A program made the translations under genes and the position numbers. A DNA stretch of 5,818 nucleotides from Acetobacteraceae bacterium (GTDB lineage: Bacteria > Pseudomonadota > Alphaproteobacteria > Acetobacterales > Acetobacteraceae): NCBI GenBank assembly GCA_027340195.1, contig DAHWNE010000405.1, positions 1-5,818 on the forward strand, in the 5' to 3' direction. The notes beneath the pieces were generated by a model, which was not told where the DNA came from, searched no databases, and saw nothing but the letters and a program-made list of their open reading frames with translations. Every line of letters begins with the position of its first letter. Position 1 is the stretch's first letter. Of the stretch, positions 1 through 5,648 are shown piece after piece.

Positions 1-1
1 C

Positions 2-475
2 TGCTGGGCCTGGTCCTACGACTACCACCCGACGCGGGCGCTGACGGCGGCCGAGCGGGCGGCGATGGAGGACGGCAAGGGCATCCACACCAAGGTCGAT
101 CCGGTGAGCTTCATCCCGCTGGCGAACAAGTTCAACGACTACCTGATCGACCGGGCGGCGCAGCGCGAGGGGCGCAGCTTCAGCGGGGTGGCCGGGATCG
201 CCATGCAGGATGCCTCGTTGCAGGAGAGCATGGGGCCGATCGCGGATCGCACGACGGAGACCCTGACCAGCACCGACAACGGCATCATCGTGGCCCGCAA
301 CCTGCTGCTGCGCGCGGCGCGCGGGCTCGAAGCCGGCACCCCGCCGCCGGGAACCGGGCCGGAGGCACAGCACGTACGCTCGGCGGCGCTGCTGCTGGCC
401 GAGGGCGTGGCGTTCGCCGAGGCGGCGGCCGAGGCGTTGCGCGTGCGGGCGGGAACCCGGCACGCCTCGGTCTGA
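2..475 (+). CDS. Rieske non-haem iron aromatic oxygenase, large subunit (phthalate 4,5-dioxygenase type), C-terminal part
   Basis: The gene is cut by the window edge; the frame is open from base 2 and gives the last 157 residues. They resemble the C-terminal catalytic domain of phthalate-4,5-dioxygenase-type large subunits: a CWAWSYDYHPTRAL stretch at visible residues 1-14, ANKFNDYLIDRAAQ at 41-54, and the family block GIAMQDASLQESMGPIADRT at 65-84, followed by STDNGI. Family knowledge: the enzyme takes electrons through an N-terminal Rieske [2Fe-2S] domain (outside this window) to a mononuclear iron that activates O2 for aromatic hydroxylation or O-demethylation. The Asp in the MQDASLQES block is probably the carboxylate iron ligand, judged from remembered alignments. 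The two His ligands and the Rieske CxH motifs lie upstream and cannot be checked. The internal ATG at 65 is not a credible start because the conserved sequence extends upstream of it. The substrate is unknown. The stop is one base before oxyR. Confidence 0.88.
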   Translation, partial: CWAWSYDYHPTRALTAAERAAMEDGKGIHTKVDPVSFIPLANKFNDYLIDRAAQREGRSFSGVAGIAMQDASLQESMGPIADRTTETLTSTDNGIIVARNLLLRAARGLEAGTPPPGTGPEAQHVRSAALLLAEGVAFAEAAAEALRVRAGTRHASV

Positions 476-476
476 C

Positions 477-1388
477 ATGACGCCGCTGCCGACGCCGCAA
501 CAATTGCGGTTCCTGTGCGCGCTGGCCGAGCATCGGCATTTCGGCCGCGCCGCCAATGCCTGCGCGGTCTCGCAATCGACGCTGTCGGCGGGGATGATCG
601 CGCTCGAGACGCTGCTGGACGCGGCGATCCTGGATCGCGGCGCCGGACGGCGGGTGGTCTTCACGCCGCTGGGGCAGGAGCTGGTGGCGCGGGCGCAGCG
701 CGCGCTGTCGGCGCTGGGCGCGGTGACCGAGGCGGCCGCGGCGGCGCGCGCCCCGCTGGCCGGCCCGCTGCGGCTGGGCGTCATCCCGACCATCGGGCCG
801 TTCATGCTGCCCAGGCTGATGCCGGCGCTGCGGGCCGCCTTCCCGGCACTGCGCCTGTTTCTGCGCGAGGACCTGACGGCACGGCTGGTGGAGCGGCTGG
901 CCGCCAATCGGCTGGATGCGCTGCTGGTGGCCCTGCCCTGCGATTGCGGCGGCGGCGAGACGGTGCGGCTGGCGCGCGACCCGTTCCTGGTGGCGCTGCC
1001 GCCGGACCACCCGCTGGCCGCGGAGACGGCGGTGCCGCTGGCGGCGCTGGAGCATGAGCGCCTGCTGCTGCTGGAGGACGGGCATTGCCTGCGCGACCAG
1101 GCGCTGGCGGTCTGTGGGCGCCATGCCGGGCCGCAGGACGAGTTCGCCGCCACCAGCCTGCATACCTTGGTGCAGATGGTGGCGGGCGGCCTCGGGGTGA
1201 CCCTGCTGCCGCGAAGCGCGGTGAGCGGGGGGGTGACCGCGGGCACCGATCTGGTGCTGCGCCCGATCGCCGGGGCCGGGGCGTGGCGCACGCTGGGGCT
1301 GGCCTGGCGGGCGGAGGCGCCGCGGGCGGAGACCTATCGCGCGCTCGCCCCGGTGCTGATGGCGGCGGCCGAAGCGGCGGTCGCATGA
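477..1388 (+). CDS. oxyR: LysR-family hydrogen-peroxide sensor / transcription regulator, OxyR class
   Basis: This is a 303-residue protein, close to the usual OxyR length of about 305. An N-terminal winged helix-turn-helix (about residues 5-65) carries HFGRAANACAVSQSTLS, typical of OxyR. The effector domain begins with LRLGVIPTIGPFMLP (98-112) and contains LLLEDGHCLRDQALAVC (197-213). Relative to E. coli OxyR numbering (offset +5), Thr100, His198, Cys199, Arg201, Asp202 and Cys208 are all kept, here as T105, H203, C204, R206, D207 and C213. The peroxide-forming disulfide pair, with its nine-residue spacing, is therefore intact. ATSLHTLVQMVAGGLGVTLLP (225-245) is also family-typical. Known role: H2O2 oxidises the Cys pair and switches binding at antioxidant promoters. 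The start codon has no good Shine-Dalgarno and sits one base after the oxygenase stop, so translation is probably coupled to it. Two extra cysteines form a CDC motif at 155-157. No catalase or ahpC lies beside it in this window. Confidence 0.9.
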   Translation: MTPLPTPQQLRFLCALAEHRHFGRAANACAVSQSTLSAGMIALETLLDAAILDRGAGRRVVFTPLGQELVARAQRALSALGAVTEAAAAARAPLAGPLRLGVIPTIGPFMLPRLMPALRAAFPALRLFLREDLTARLVERLAANRLDALLVALPCDCGGGETVRLARDPFLVALPPDHPLAAETAVPLAALEHERLLLLEDGHCLRDQALAVCGRHAGPQDEFAATSLHTLVQMVAGGLGVTLLPRSAVSGGVTAGTDLVLRPIAGAGAWRTLGLAWRAEAPRAETYRALAPVLMAAAEAAVA

Positions 1389-1389
1389 C

Positions 1390-1435
1390 ACCAACCCGCC
1401 TTATGGCCGACTCTCCGGCCTTAAGGCGGGTTGGT
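1390..1435. terminator. Long palindrome between convergent genes, probable bidirectional terminator
   Basis: Two bases after the oxyR stop, ACCAACCCGCCTTA (1390-1403) pairs perfectly with TAAGGCGGGTTGGT (1422-1435). Inside it, after a single T-T mismatch, GGCCG (1405-1409) pairs with CGGCC (1416-1420) around the six-base loop ACTCTC. That makes 14 plus 5 base pairs. No T-tract follows on either strand, so termination is inferred from position (immediately after a stop, between converging genes) and stem length. It may instead be a copy of a dispersed intergenic palindrome. Confidence 0.65.
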
Positions 1436-1476
1436 CTGCGCGCCGGGGTGGCGGGCGGCGGCGGGCGAAACATGAC

Positions 1477-1521
1477 TTGATGCCAGCCTGCGCTGACCCA
1501 TGACTTATGGGTCAACATCAA
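1477..1521. repeat. Nested inverted repeat in the convergent intergenic region
   Basis: TGACCCAT (1494-1501) and ATGGGTCA (1507-1514) are perfect 8-bp arms around GACTT. They are enclosed by a second pair, TTGATG (1477-1482) and CATCAA (1516-1521). The octamer CATGACTT also occurs twice in direct orientation (1471-1478 and 1499-1506). It lies about 20 bases beyond the crotonase stop (TAG at 1544-1542 on the minus strand), so it could act as that gene's terminator. An operator-like site or a remnant of an element cannot be excluded. The rest of 1436-1541 is GC-rich with no gene that I can support. Confidence 0.45.
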
Positions 1522-1541
1522 CGCCGGCCGCTATGATCGGG

Positions 1542-2342
1542 CTATTCGCCGCGGAACACCGGCGGGCGTTTTTCCAGGAACGCCGCCACCGCCTCGCGGT
1601 GATCGCCGGTGGCGTGGACCAGGGACTGCATCGCCGCGGCCATTTCGAGCAGGCTGTCCATCCGCAGGTTGCGGCCTTCCAGCAGCAACCGCTTGGTCAT
1701 GCGCACCGCGTGGGGCGGGTTGACCGCGATCCGCTCGGCGAGCGCGCGGGCGGTGGGCAGCAGCTCGGCATCCGCCACCACGCGGGAGACGAGGCCGGCC
1801 GCCAGCGCCTCCCCGGCGGAGAGCGGATCGCCGGTGAAGGCCATCTCGGCGGCGCGCGAGAATCCCACCAACCGCGGCAGCAGCCAGGCCCCGCCGTCGC
1901 CGGCGATGATGCCGACCTTGACGAAGCTCTCGGCGAAGCGGGCGGAGGCGGCGGCGATGCGGATGTCGCACATGCAGGCGAGATCGAGACCGGCGCCGAT
2001 CGCCGGGCCGTTGACGGCGGCGATGACGGGGACGTTGATGCGCTCGAACGCCAGCGGGATGCGCTGGATGCCGTGGCGGTAATAGGCGGGGGTGGCGGCG
2101 GGCGCGGCGTCGCGGGCGGGGGCGGCGTCCTGCATCGCGCGCAGATCGCCGCCCGAGGAGAAGGCCGAGCCGGCGCCGGTGAGGATGGCCACCCGGACCG
2201 CGGGATCGGCGTCGATCCGTTCCAGCGCCGCGATGATGGCATCGACCATGGCGCGTTCGGAGATCGGGTTGCGGCGCGCGGGATCGTTGAGGGTCAGGGT
2301 GACGATGCCGCCCTGCTGGTCGTAGAGAACATGCTCGGTCAT
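1542..2342 (-). CDS. Crotonase-superfamily protein (enoyl-CoA hydratase/isomerase-like), non-canonical active site
   Basis: This 266-residue protein is a normal single-domain crotonase length. The N-terminal strand-turn region VTLTLNDPARRNPIS (14-28) is typical. The first oxyanion-hole segment is AFSSGGDLRAM (60-70) and the second is NGPAIGAGLDLACMCD (111-126). FAESFVKVG with GDGGAWLLPRLVG (136-160) follows, then the C-terminal helices. The fold binds acyl-CoA and stabilises a thioester enolate. In rat crotonase the two catalytic glutamates (E144, E164) add water across the double bond. By alignment, the corresponding residues here are D120 and F140, so a classical 2-enoyl-CoA hydratase is unlikely. 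An isomerase, hydrolase or other CoA activity is possible. An Ala/Pro-rich loop (about 71-87) follows the first oxyanion segment. The start at 2342 is supported by a GGGGA Shine-Dalgarno seven bases upstream, which lies inside a hairpin. Probably co-transcribed with the transporter gene 65 nt upstream. The family call is firm; the reaction is not. Confidence 0.88.
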   Translation of the reverse strand: MTEHVLYDQQGGIVTLTLNDPARRNPISERAMVDAIIAALERIDADPAVRVAILTGAGSAFSSGGDLRAMQDAAPARDAAPAATPAYYRHGIQRIPLAFERINVPVIAAVNGPAIGAGLDLACMCDIRIAAASARFAESFVKVGIIAGDGGAWLLPRLVGFSRAAEMAFTGDPLSAGEALAAGLVSRVVADAELLPTARALAERIAVNPPHAVRMTKRLLLEGRNLRMDSLLEMAAAMQSLVHATGDHREAVAAFLEKRPPVFRGE

Positions 2343-2374
2343 GGTCCGGTCCCCGCGCTGATGACGGGGACCGG
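2343..2374 (-). promoter_or_regulatory. Hairpin covering the crotonase ribosome binding site
   Basis: Reading on the minus strand, CCGGTCCCCG (plus-strand 2374-2365) is followed by a nine-base loop and then CGGGGACCGG (2355-2346), ending three bases before the crotonase ATG. The arms are perfectly complementary over 10 bp. The only good Shine-Dalgarno, GGGGA (2354-2350), lies within the downstream arm. The hairpin could end or attenuate transcription from the transporter gene, or hide the ribosome binding site from ribosomes, or both. It has no T-tract. A nearby upstream GGACCCCG (2388-2381) could pair with the same arm with one mismatch, giving an alternative fold. Confidence 0.55.
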
Positions 2375-2407
2375 TTTAGGCGGGGTCCGAGGCCACGACC
2401 AGGGGGA

Positions 2408-4033
2408 TCAGAGCAGCTTGGCGCCCTTGCCGATGGCGATCCAGACCCCGATCAGGAACGGCACCCCGACCAGCACCCAGGCCACGACGCCGCTCAGGCC
2501 CATCGGTCCGCGCGCGGCGGTGGCGGCCGCGGCGGCGGTGCGGTCCTCGCGTTGCAGGCTGCGTTCCTTCGCCAGCGTCTCGTCGTCCATGAAGTGCCGG
2601 TCGGCCACCGGGCGGACGAAGAAATTGCAGATCAGCCCGCCCAGCAGCAGCCCGGCCATGATGTAGAGCGTCAGGCTGTACACCTGCGCGTGCGGCACGC
2701 CGGCGTTGATCTCGCGCTGGCGCAGGCTGGCGATCAGCATCGGCCCGGCGATGCCGGCCACCGACCAGGCGGTGAGCAGCCGTCCATGGATGGCGCCCAC
2801 CATCTGGGTGCCGAACACGTCGGCCAGATAGGCCGGCAGGGTGGAGAAGCCGCCGCCGTACATGGACAGGATGATGCAGATGCTGAGCACGAACAGCCCG
2901 GGAATGCCGAGCGCGCCCCAGCGCGGCAGCAGCACGTAGAGCACGATGCCGAGCACGAAGAAGGTGTAATACGTGACCTTGCGGCCGATCTTGTCCGAGA
3001 GCGAGGCCCAGAACAGCCGGCCGAGGCTGTTGAACAGGCTGATGAGGCCGACCAGCCCGGCGGCGGCGCCGACGATGGCGGCGTGCAGCGCCGCCGGCGA
3101 GAGGCCGGCGCCACCGCCGATCAGCTTCGCCCCGAACACGTCGGTCAACATCGGGCTGGCCATCGAGATGACGCCGATGCCGGCGGTGACGTTGAGGCAG
3201 AGCACGCCCCAGATCAGCCAGAATTGCGGGGTCCGGATCGCGCGGTCCAGATGGACGTGCCGCGAGGTCATCATCGCCCGCTCGCGGTCGGCGGCGGTCG
3301 GCACGTAGCCCTCCGGCAGCCAGCCGGGCGGGGCGATGCGGAAGCCCAGCGCGCCGGCGGACATGAAGATGAAATAGAGCACCCCCATCACGATCAGCGT
3401 GGGCGCTACCCCCGGCACCCCGTTATGGGCGAAATGCCCCATCAGCGCGACCGCGACGGGGGCGCCGATCATCGCCCCGCCGCCGTAGCCCATGATGGCG
3501 AAGCCGGTCGCGAGCCCGCGCCGGTCGGGGAACCATTTGATGAGGGTGGAGACCGGGGTGATGTAGCCCAGCCCCTGGCCGATTCCGCCCAGCACGCCGG
3601 CGCCCAGATAGACCAGCCAGAGTTGGTGGATGGCCACGCCGATGCCGCCCACCACCATTCCGCCGCCCCAGCAGAGCGCGGCGATCAGCCCGGCGCGACG
3701 CGGACCGGCGTGTTCGAGCCAGCCGCCCCAGATCGCCGCCGCGATGCCCAGCACGGCGATGAAGGTCTCGAACACATGGGTGACTTCGGGCACCGTCCAG
3801 TTGCACTGCGTGGTGGTCAGCGCGGCGATGAAGCCCTGGCCCTTGCAGGCGGCCGGGGCGGCGGCGATCAGATGCGTCATCGGCAGCCAGAACACCGAGA
3901 ACCCGTAGGCCATGCCGATGCTGAGATGGATCGCCAGCGCGGCCGGCGGCACCAGCCAGCGGTTGAAATTGGGCCCCGCAACGATGTGGTCGCGGTCGAG
4001 AAACCCGGGTTGGGCGGCGGTGGTGGCGCTCAT
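2408..4033 (-). CDS. MFS transporter, oxalate/formate antiporter (OFA) family, with extra C-terminal membrane helix
   Basis: From ATG 4033 the protein has 541 residues. That start is chosen because AGGGGGA lies eight bases upstream, and the extra upstream sequence back to an ATG at 4165 is basic, has no family resemblance, and would fill most of the divergent promoter region. The MFS core appears to have 12 membrane segments (first about 26-50, last about 452-473). OFA-like landmarks are IHLSIGMAYGFSVFWLP (35-51), WGGWLEHAGPRRAG (102-115), GLGYITPVSTLIKWFPDRRG (154-173), SLFNSLGRLFWASLSDKIGR (332-351) and AIHGRLLTAW (414-423). The 50-90 loop has two cysteines (C63, C77), possibly a periplasmic disulfide. 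After a charged, Ala-rich linker (about 476-510), a thirteenth hydrophobic helix spans about 513-535. Known OFA members exchange small carboxylates across the inner membrane. The substrate here is unknown, and no oxalyl-CoA gene is nearby. Likely first gene of an operon with the crotonase gene. Confidence 0.88.
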   Translation of the reverse strand: MSATTAAQPGFLDRDHIVAGPNFNRWLVPPAALAIHLSIGMAYGFSVFWLPMTHLIAAAPAACKGQGFIAALTTTQCNWTVPEVTHVFETFIAVLGIAAAIWGGWLEHAGPRRAGLIAALCWGGGMVVGGIGVAIHQLWLVYLGAGVLGGIGQGLGYITPVSTLIKWFPDRRGLATGFAIMGYGGGAMIGAPVAVALMGHFAHNGVPGVAPTLIVMGVLYFIFMSAGALGFRIAPPGWLPEGYVPTAADRERAMMTSRHVHLDRAIRTPQFWLIWGVLCLNVTAGIGVISMASPMLTDVFGAKLIGGGAGLSPAALHAAIVGAAAGLVGLISLFNSLGRLFWASLSDKIGRKVTYYTFFVLGIVLYVLLPRWGALGIPGLFVLSICIILSMYGGGFSTLPAYLADVFGTQMVGAIHGRLLTAWSVAGIAGPMLIASLRQREINAGVPHAQVYSLTLYIMAGLLLGGLICNFFVRPVADRHFMDDETLAKERSLQREDRTAAAAATAARGPMGLSGVVAWVLVGVPFLIGVWIAIGKGAKLL

Positions 4034-4088
4034 GCGGTCGGTCCCCCTGTCGTTGTTGTTGCGGCGCGGCATCACCGCGTCGCGTCGT

Positions 4089-4117
4089 TTGACATTTGCA
4101 TAGCATGAGCGAATCGA
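4089..4117 (+). promoter_or_regulatory. Candidate sigma-70-type promoter for the plus-strand MFS gene
   Basis: TTGACA at 4089-4094 matches the -35 consensus exactly. With a 17-base spacer the -10 position reads AATCGA (4112-4117), which matches only two of six consensus bases. Alphaproteobacterial promoters often tolerate a weak -10, so the call rests on the -35 box, the local AT-richness and the position about 100 bases before the start codon. Confidence 0.3.
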
Positions 4118-4201
4118 GGCCGTCCAGCGGGCGCCGCCCTTGTTCGCCGCTGCGGAAAGGGGCAATCATCGCCCGGCGGCCGTTTCGCAGGGCCGCGGAT
4201 C

Positions 4202-4213
4202 AAAGGGGGAATC
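4202..4213 (+). promoter_or_regulatory. Ribosome binding site of the plus-strand MFS gene
   Basis: AAAGGGGG (4202-4209) lies just before the ATG at 4214 and fixes that start. A near-copy of this site, AAAGGGGCAATCAT at 4156-4169, sits 46 bases upstream (13 of 14 bases identical to 4202-4215). It has ATC where the real site has ATG and is out of frame with the gene. Confidence 0.7.
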
Positions 4214-5641
4214 ATGTCCGGCACCACCAGTACCCAACCGGCGAGCGAAACGGCGCGGATCGCCGAGATCGCCTCGCGCATGGATCGCCTGCCGCCGTCC
4301 TGGCACGTCTGGCGGATGGTGATCCTGCTCTCGCTCGGTGGCGTGTTCGAGTTCTACGACCTGTTCTTCACCGGCTACGTGGCGCCGGGGATGGTGAAAT
4401 CGGGGCTGTTCTCCCCCGCCTCGCTGGGGCCGCTGGCGGCGCTGCATGTCATCGCGGTCGCCGGATTCGGCATCTTCGTGTTCGCCACCTTCGCCGGGCT
4501 GTGGGTGGGCGCGCTGCTGGTCAGCCAGATCGCCGACCGCATGGGCCGGCGCAAGATCTTCGTCGGCGCCTTGCTGTGGTACTGCATCTGCTCGGCCATC
4601 ATGGCGTTCGCGCAGACCGGATTCTCGCTCAACCTGTGGCGCTTTATCGCCGGCATCGGACTCGGCGTCGAACTGGTCACGATCGACGCCTATATCGCCG
4701 AGCTGATTCCCAAGGCCGAGCGCGGCCGGGCGTTCTCGATCAACCAGACCATCACCTACGCGGTGGTGCCGCTGATCGCCTTCCTCGCCTGGAAACTGGT
4801 GCCGATCGCCCCGCTGGGACTGGACGGCTGGCGCTGGGTGGTGCTGATCGGCTCGGTCGGCGCGCTGGTGGTGTGGTTCCTCCAGCTCGGCCTGCCGGAG
4901 AGCCCGCGCTGGCTGGTCAAGCACGGCCGCTATGCCGAGGCCGCTGCCATCGTCACCGATATCGAGGCCGCGGTCACCGCCGAGAAGGGGCCGCTGCCCG
5001 CGCCGGTGCCGGAACCGGGTGAAGCCGAGGGACTCGGTTCGCTGTCGGAGGCGTTCCGCGCCCCGTATCTCAGCCGGACCGTCACGCTTTCGGTGTTCAA
5101 CCTGGCGCAGACCATCGGCTTCTACGGCTTCGCCGCCTGGGTGCCGACCTTGCTGATCCATCGCGGCATCCATGTCACCGCCTCGCTGGAATATGCCTTC
5201 ATCATCGCGCTGGCCAACCCGTTCGGGCCGCTGCTGGGCACGCTGTTCTCCGACAAGATCGAACGCAAATGGCAGATCGTGCTGGCGGCGGCCGGAATGC
5301 TGGTGTTCATGTCGATCTTCGCCATGCTGTCGGCCCCGCCGGCGCTGATCCTGGTCGGCGTGCTGTGGACCCTGTGCGCCAACGTGATGTCATATTCCTT
5401 CCATAACTACCAGGCGGAGCTGTTCCCCACCCGGTTCCGCGCCCGCGCGATCGGCTTTGTCTATTCCTGGAGCCGGCTGTCGGCCGCCTTTGCCGGGCTG
5501 GTGATCGGCTATCTGCTCGGCCATGGCGGCGTGCCGGCGGTGGCGGTGTTCATCGGCATCGCCATGCTGGTGGTGATCGGCTCGATCGGCATCTTCGGCC
5601 CGAACACCCGCGGGCTGGCGCTGGAGGAGATCAACCGCTGA
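4214..5641 (+). CDS. MFS transporter, sugar / metabolite:H+ symporter (SV2-like) type
   Basis: This 475-residue inner-membrane transporter appears to have 12 membrane segments and a central cytoplasmic loop (about 228-285). Signatures in order: an acidic first helix GGVFEFYDLFFTGYVAPG (42-59, D49 in membrane), the loop 2-3 motif DRMGRRK (108-114), ELIPKAERGRAF (163-174), PESPRWLVKHGRYAEAA (228-244) at the start of the central loop, a second-half loop SDKIERK (346-352), and AELFPTRFRARAIG (401-414) with a C-terminal TRGLALEEI (465-473). PESPR and the TRGLALEEI-type tail are sugar-porter features, while the acidic TM1 resembles metabolite and aromatic-acid:H+ symporters. The substrate is therefore undecided and may be an organic acid or sugar-like compound. 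The start is supported by AAAGGGGG four bases before the ATG. It is divergent from the OFA transporter, from a different MFS branch, and ends with a strong hairpin, so it is probably a single-gene transcript. Confidence 0.9.
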   Translation: MSGTTSTQPASETARIAEIASRMDRLPPSWHVWRMVILLSLGGVFEFYDLFFTGYVAPGMVKSGLFSPASLGPLAALHVIAVAGFGIFVFATFAGLWVGALLVSQIADRMGRRKIFVGALLWYCICSAIMAFAQTGFSLNLWRFIAGIGLGVELVTIDAYIAELIPKAERGRAFSINQTITYAVVPLIAFLAWKLVPIAPLGLDGWRWVVLIGSVGALVVWFLQLGLPESPRWLVKHGRYAEAAAIVTDIEAAVTAEKGPLPAPVPEPGEAEGLGSLSEAFRAPYLSRTVTLSVFNLAQTIGFYGFAAWVPTLLIHRGIHVTASLEYAFIIALANPFGPLLGTLFSDKIERKWQIVLAAAGMLVFMSIFAMLSAPPALILVGVLWTLCANVMSYSFHNYQAELFPTRFRARAIGFVYSWSRLSAAFAGLVIGYLLGHGGVPAVAVFIGIAMLVVIGSIGIFGPNTRGLALEEINR

Positions 5642-5648
5642 GACCGGT

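Larger units (their letters stand above)
4034..4213. promoter_or_regulatory. Divergent intergenic region with shared promoters for two MFS genes
   Basis: These 180 bases separate the divergent starts at 4033 (-) and 4214 (+). The stretch around 4085-4115 is the most AT-rich in the window and is the best place for promoters. On the plus strand TTGACA (4089-4094) is a perfect -35 box, but the hexamer 17 bases further on (AATCGA, 4112-4117) is a poor -10. On the minus strand TATGCA (4102-4097) is a weak -10 candidate without a convincing -35. The 5' leader of the plus-strand gene can form an imperfect stem, CTGCG-G-AAA (4150-4158) with TTTCGCAG (4183-4190). No clear operator was recognised. Confidence 0.4.

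Noticed and set aside
65..475. Independent small gene starting at ATG 65
   Set aside because: The oxygenase-like sequence continues upstream of this ATG to the window edge, so it is an internal Met of a truncated gene.
285..1394. Long open frame on the minus strand opposite oxyR, extending into the oxygenase gene
   Set aside because: The translation is rich in Arg, Gln, Pro and Ala with no recognisable domain. It lies antisense to clearly conserved OxyR and is a GC-bias shadow.
1471..1521. Insertion-sequence end or phage attachment site
   Set aside because: There is no transposase or integrase, no target-site duplication and no flanking gene disruption. The short repeats alone do not support a mobile element.
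1500..2666. Plus-strand open frame of 388 codons opposite the crotonase gene
   Set aside because: Its residues are Gly, Ala, Arg, Asp and His runs of low complexity. The opposite strand encodes an unmistakable crotonase protein.
2552..4108. Plus-strand open frame of 518 codons opposite the OFA transporter
   Set aside because: It is extremely rich in charged residues and Gly with no domain pattern, as expected for the complement of a GC-rich membrane-protein gene.
4034..4165. Longer N-terminus for the OFA transporter, starting at ATG 4165 or 4072
   Set aside because: Neither ATG has a convincing Shine-Dalgarno, the added residues are basic and not family-like, and they would cover the divergent promoter. 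ATG 4033 has AGGGGGA at good spacing.
4166..5173. Minus-strand open frame opposite the second MFS transporter
   Set aside because: Low-complexity charged translation, antisense to a gene with clear MFS motifs and a good ribosome binding site.
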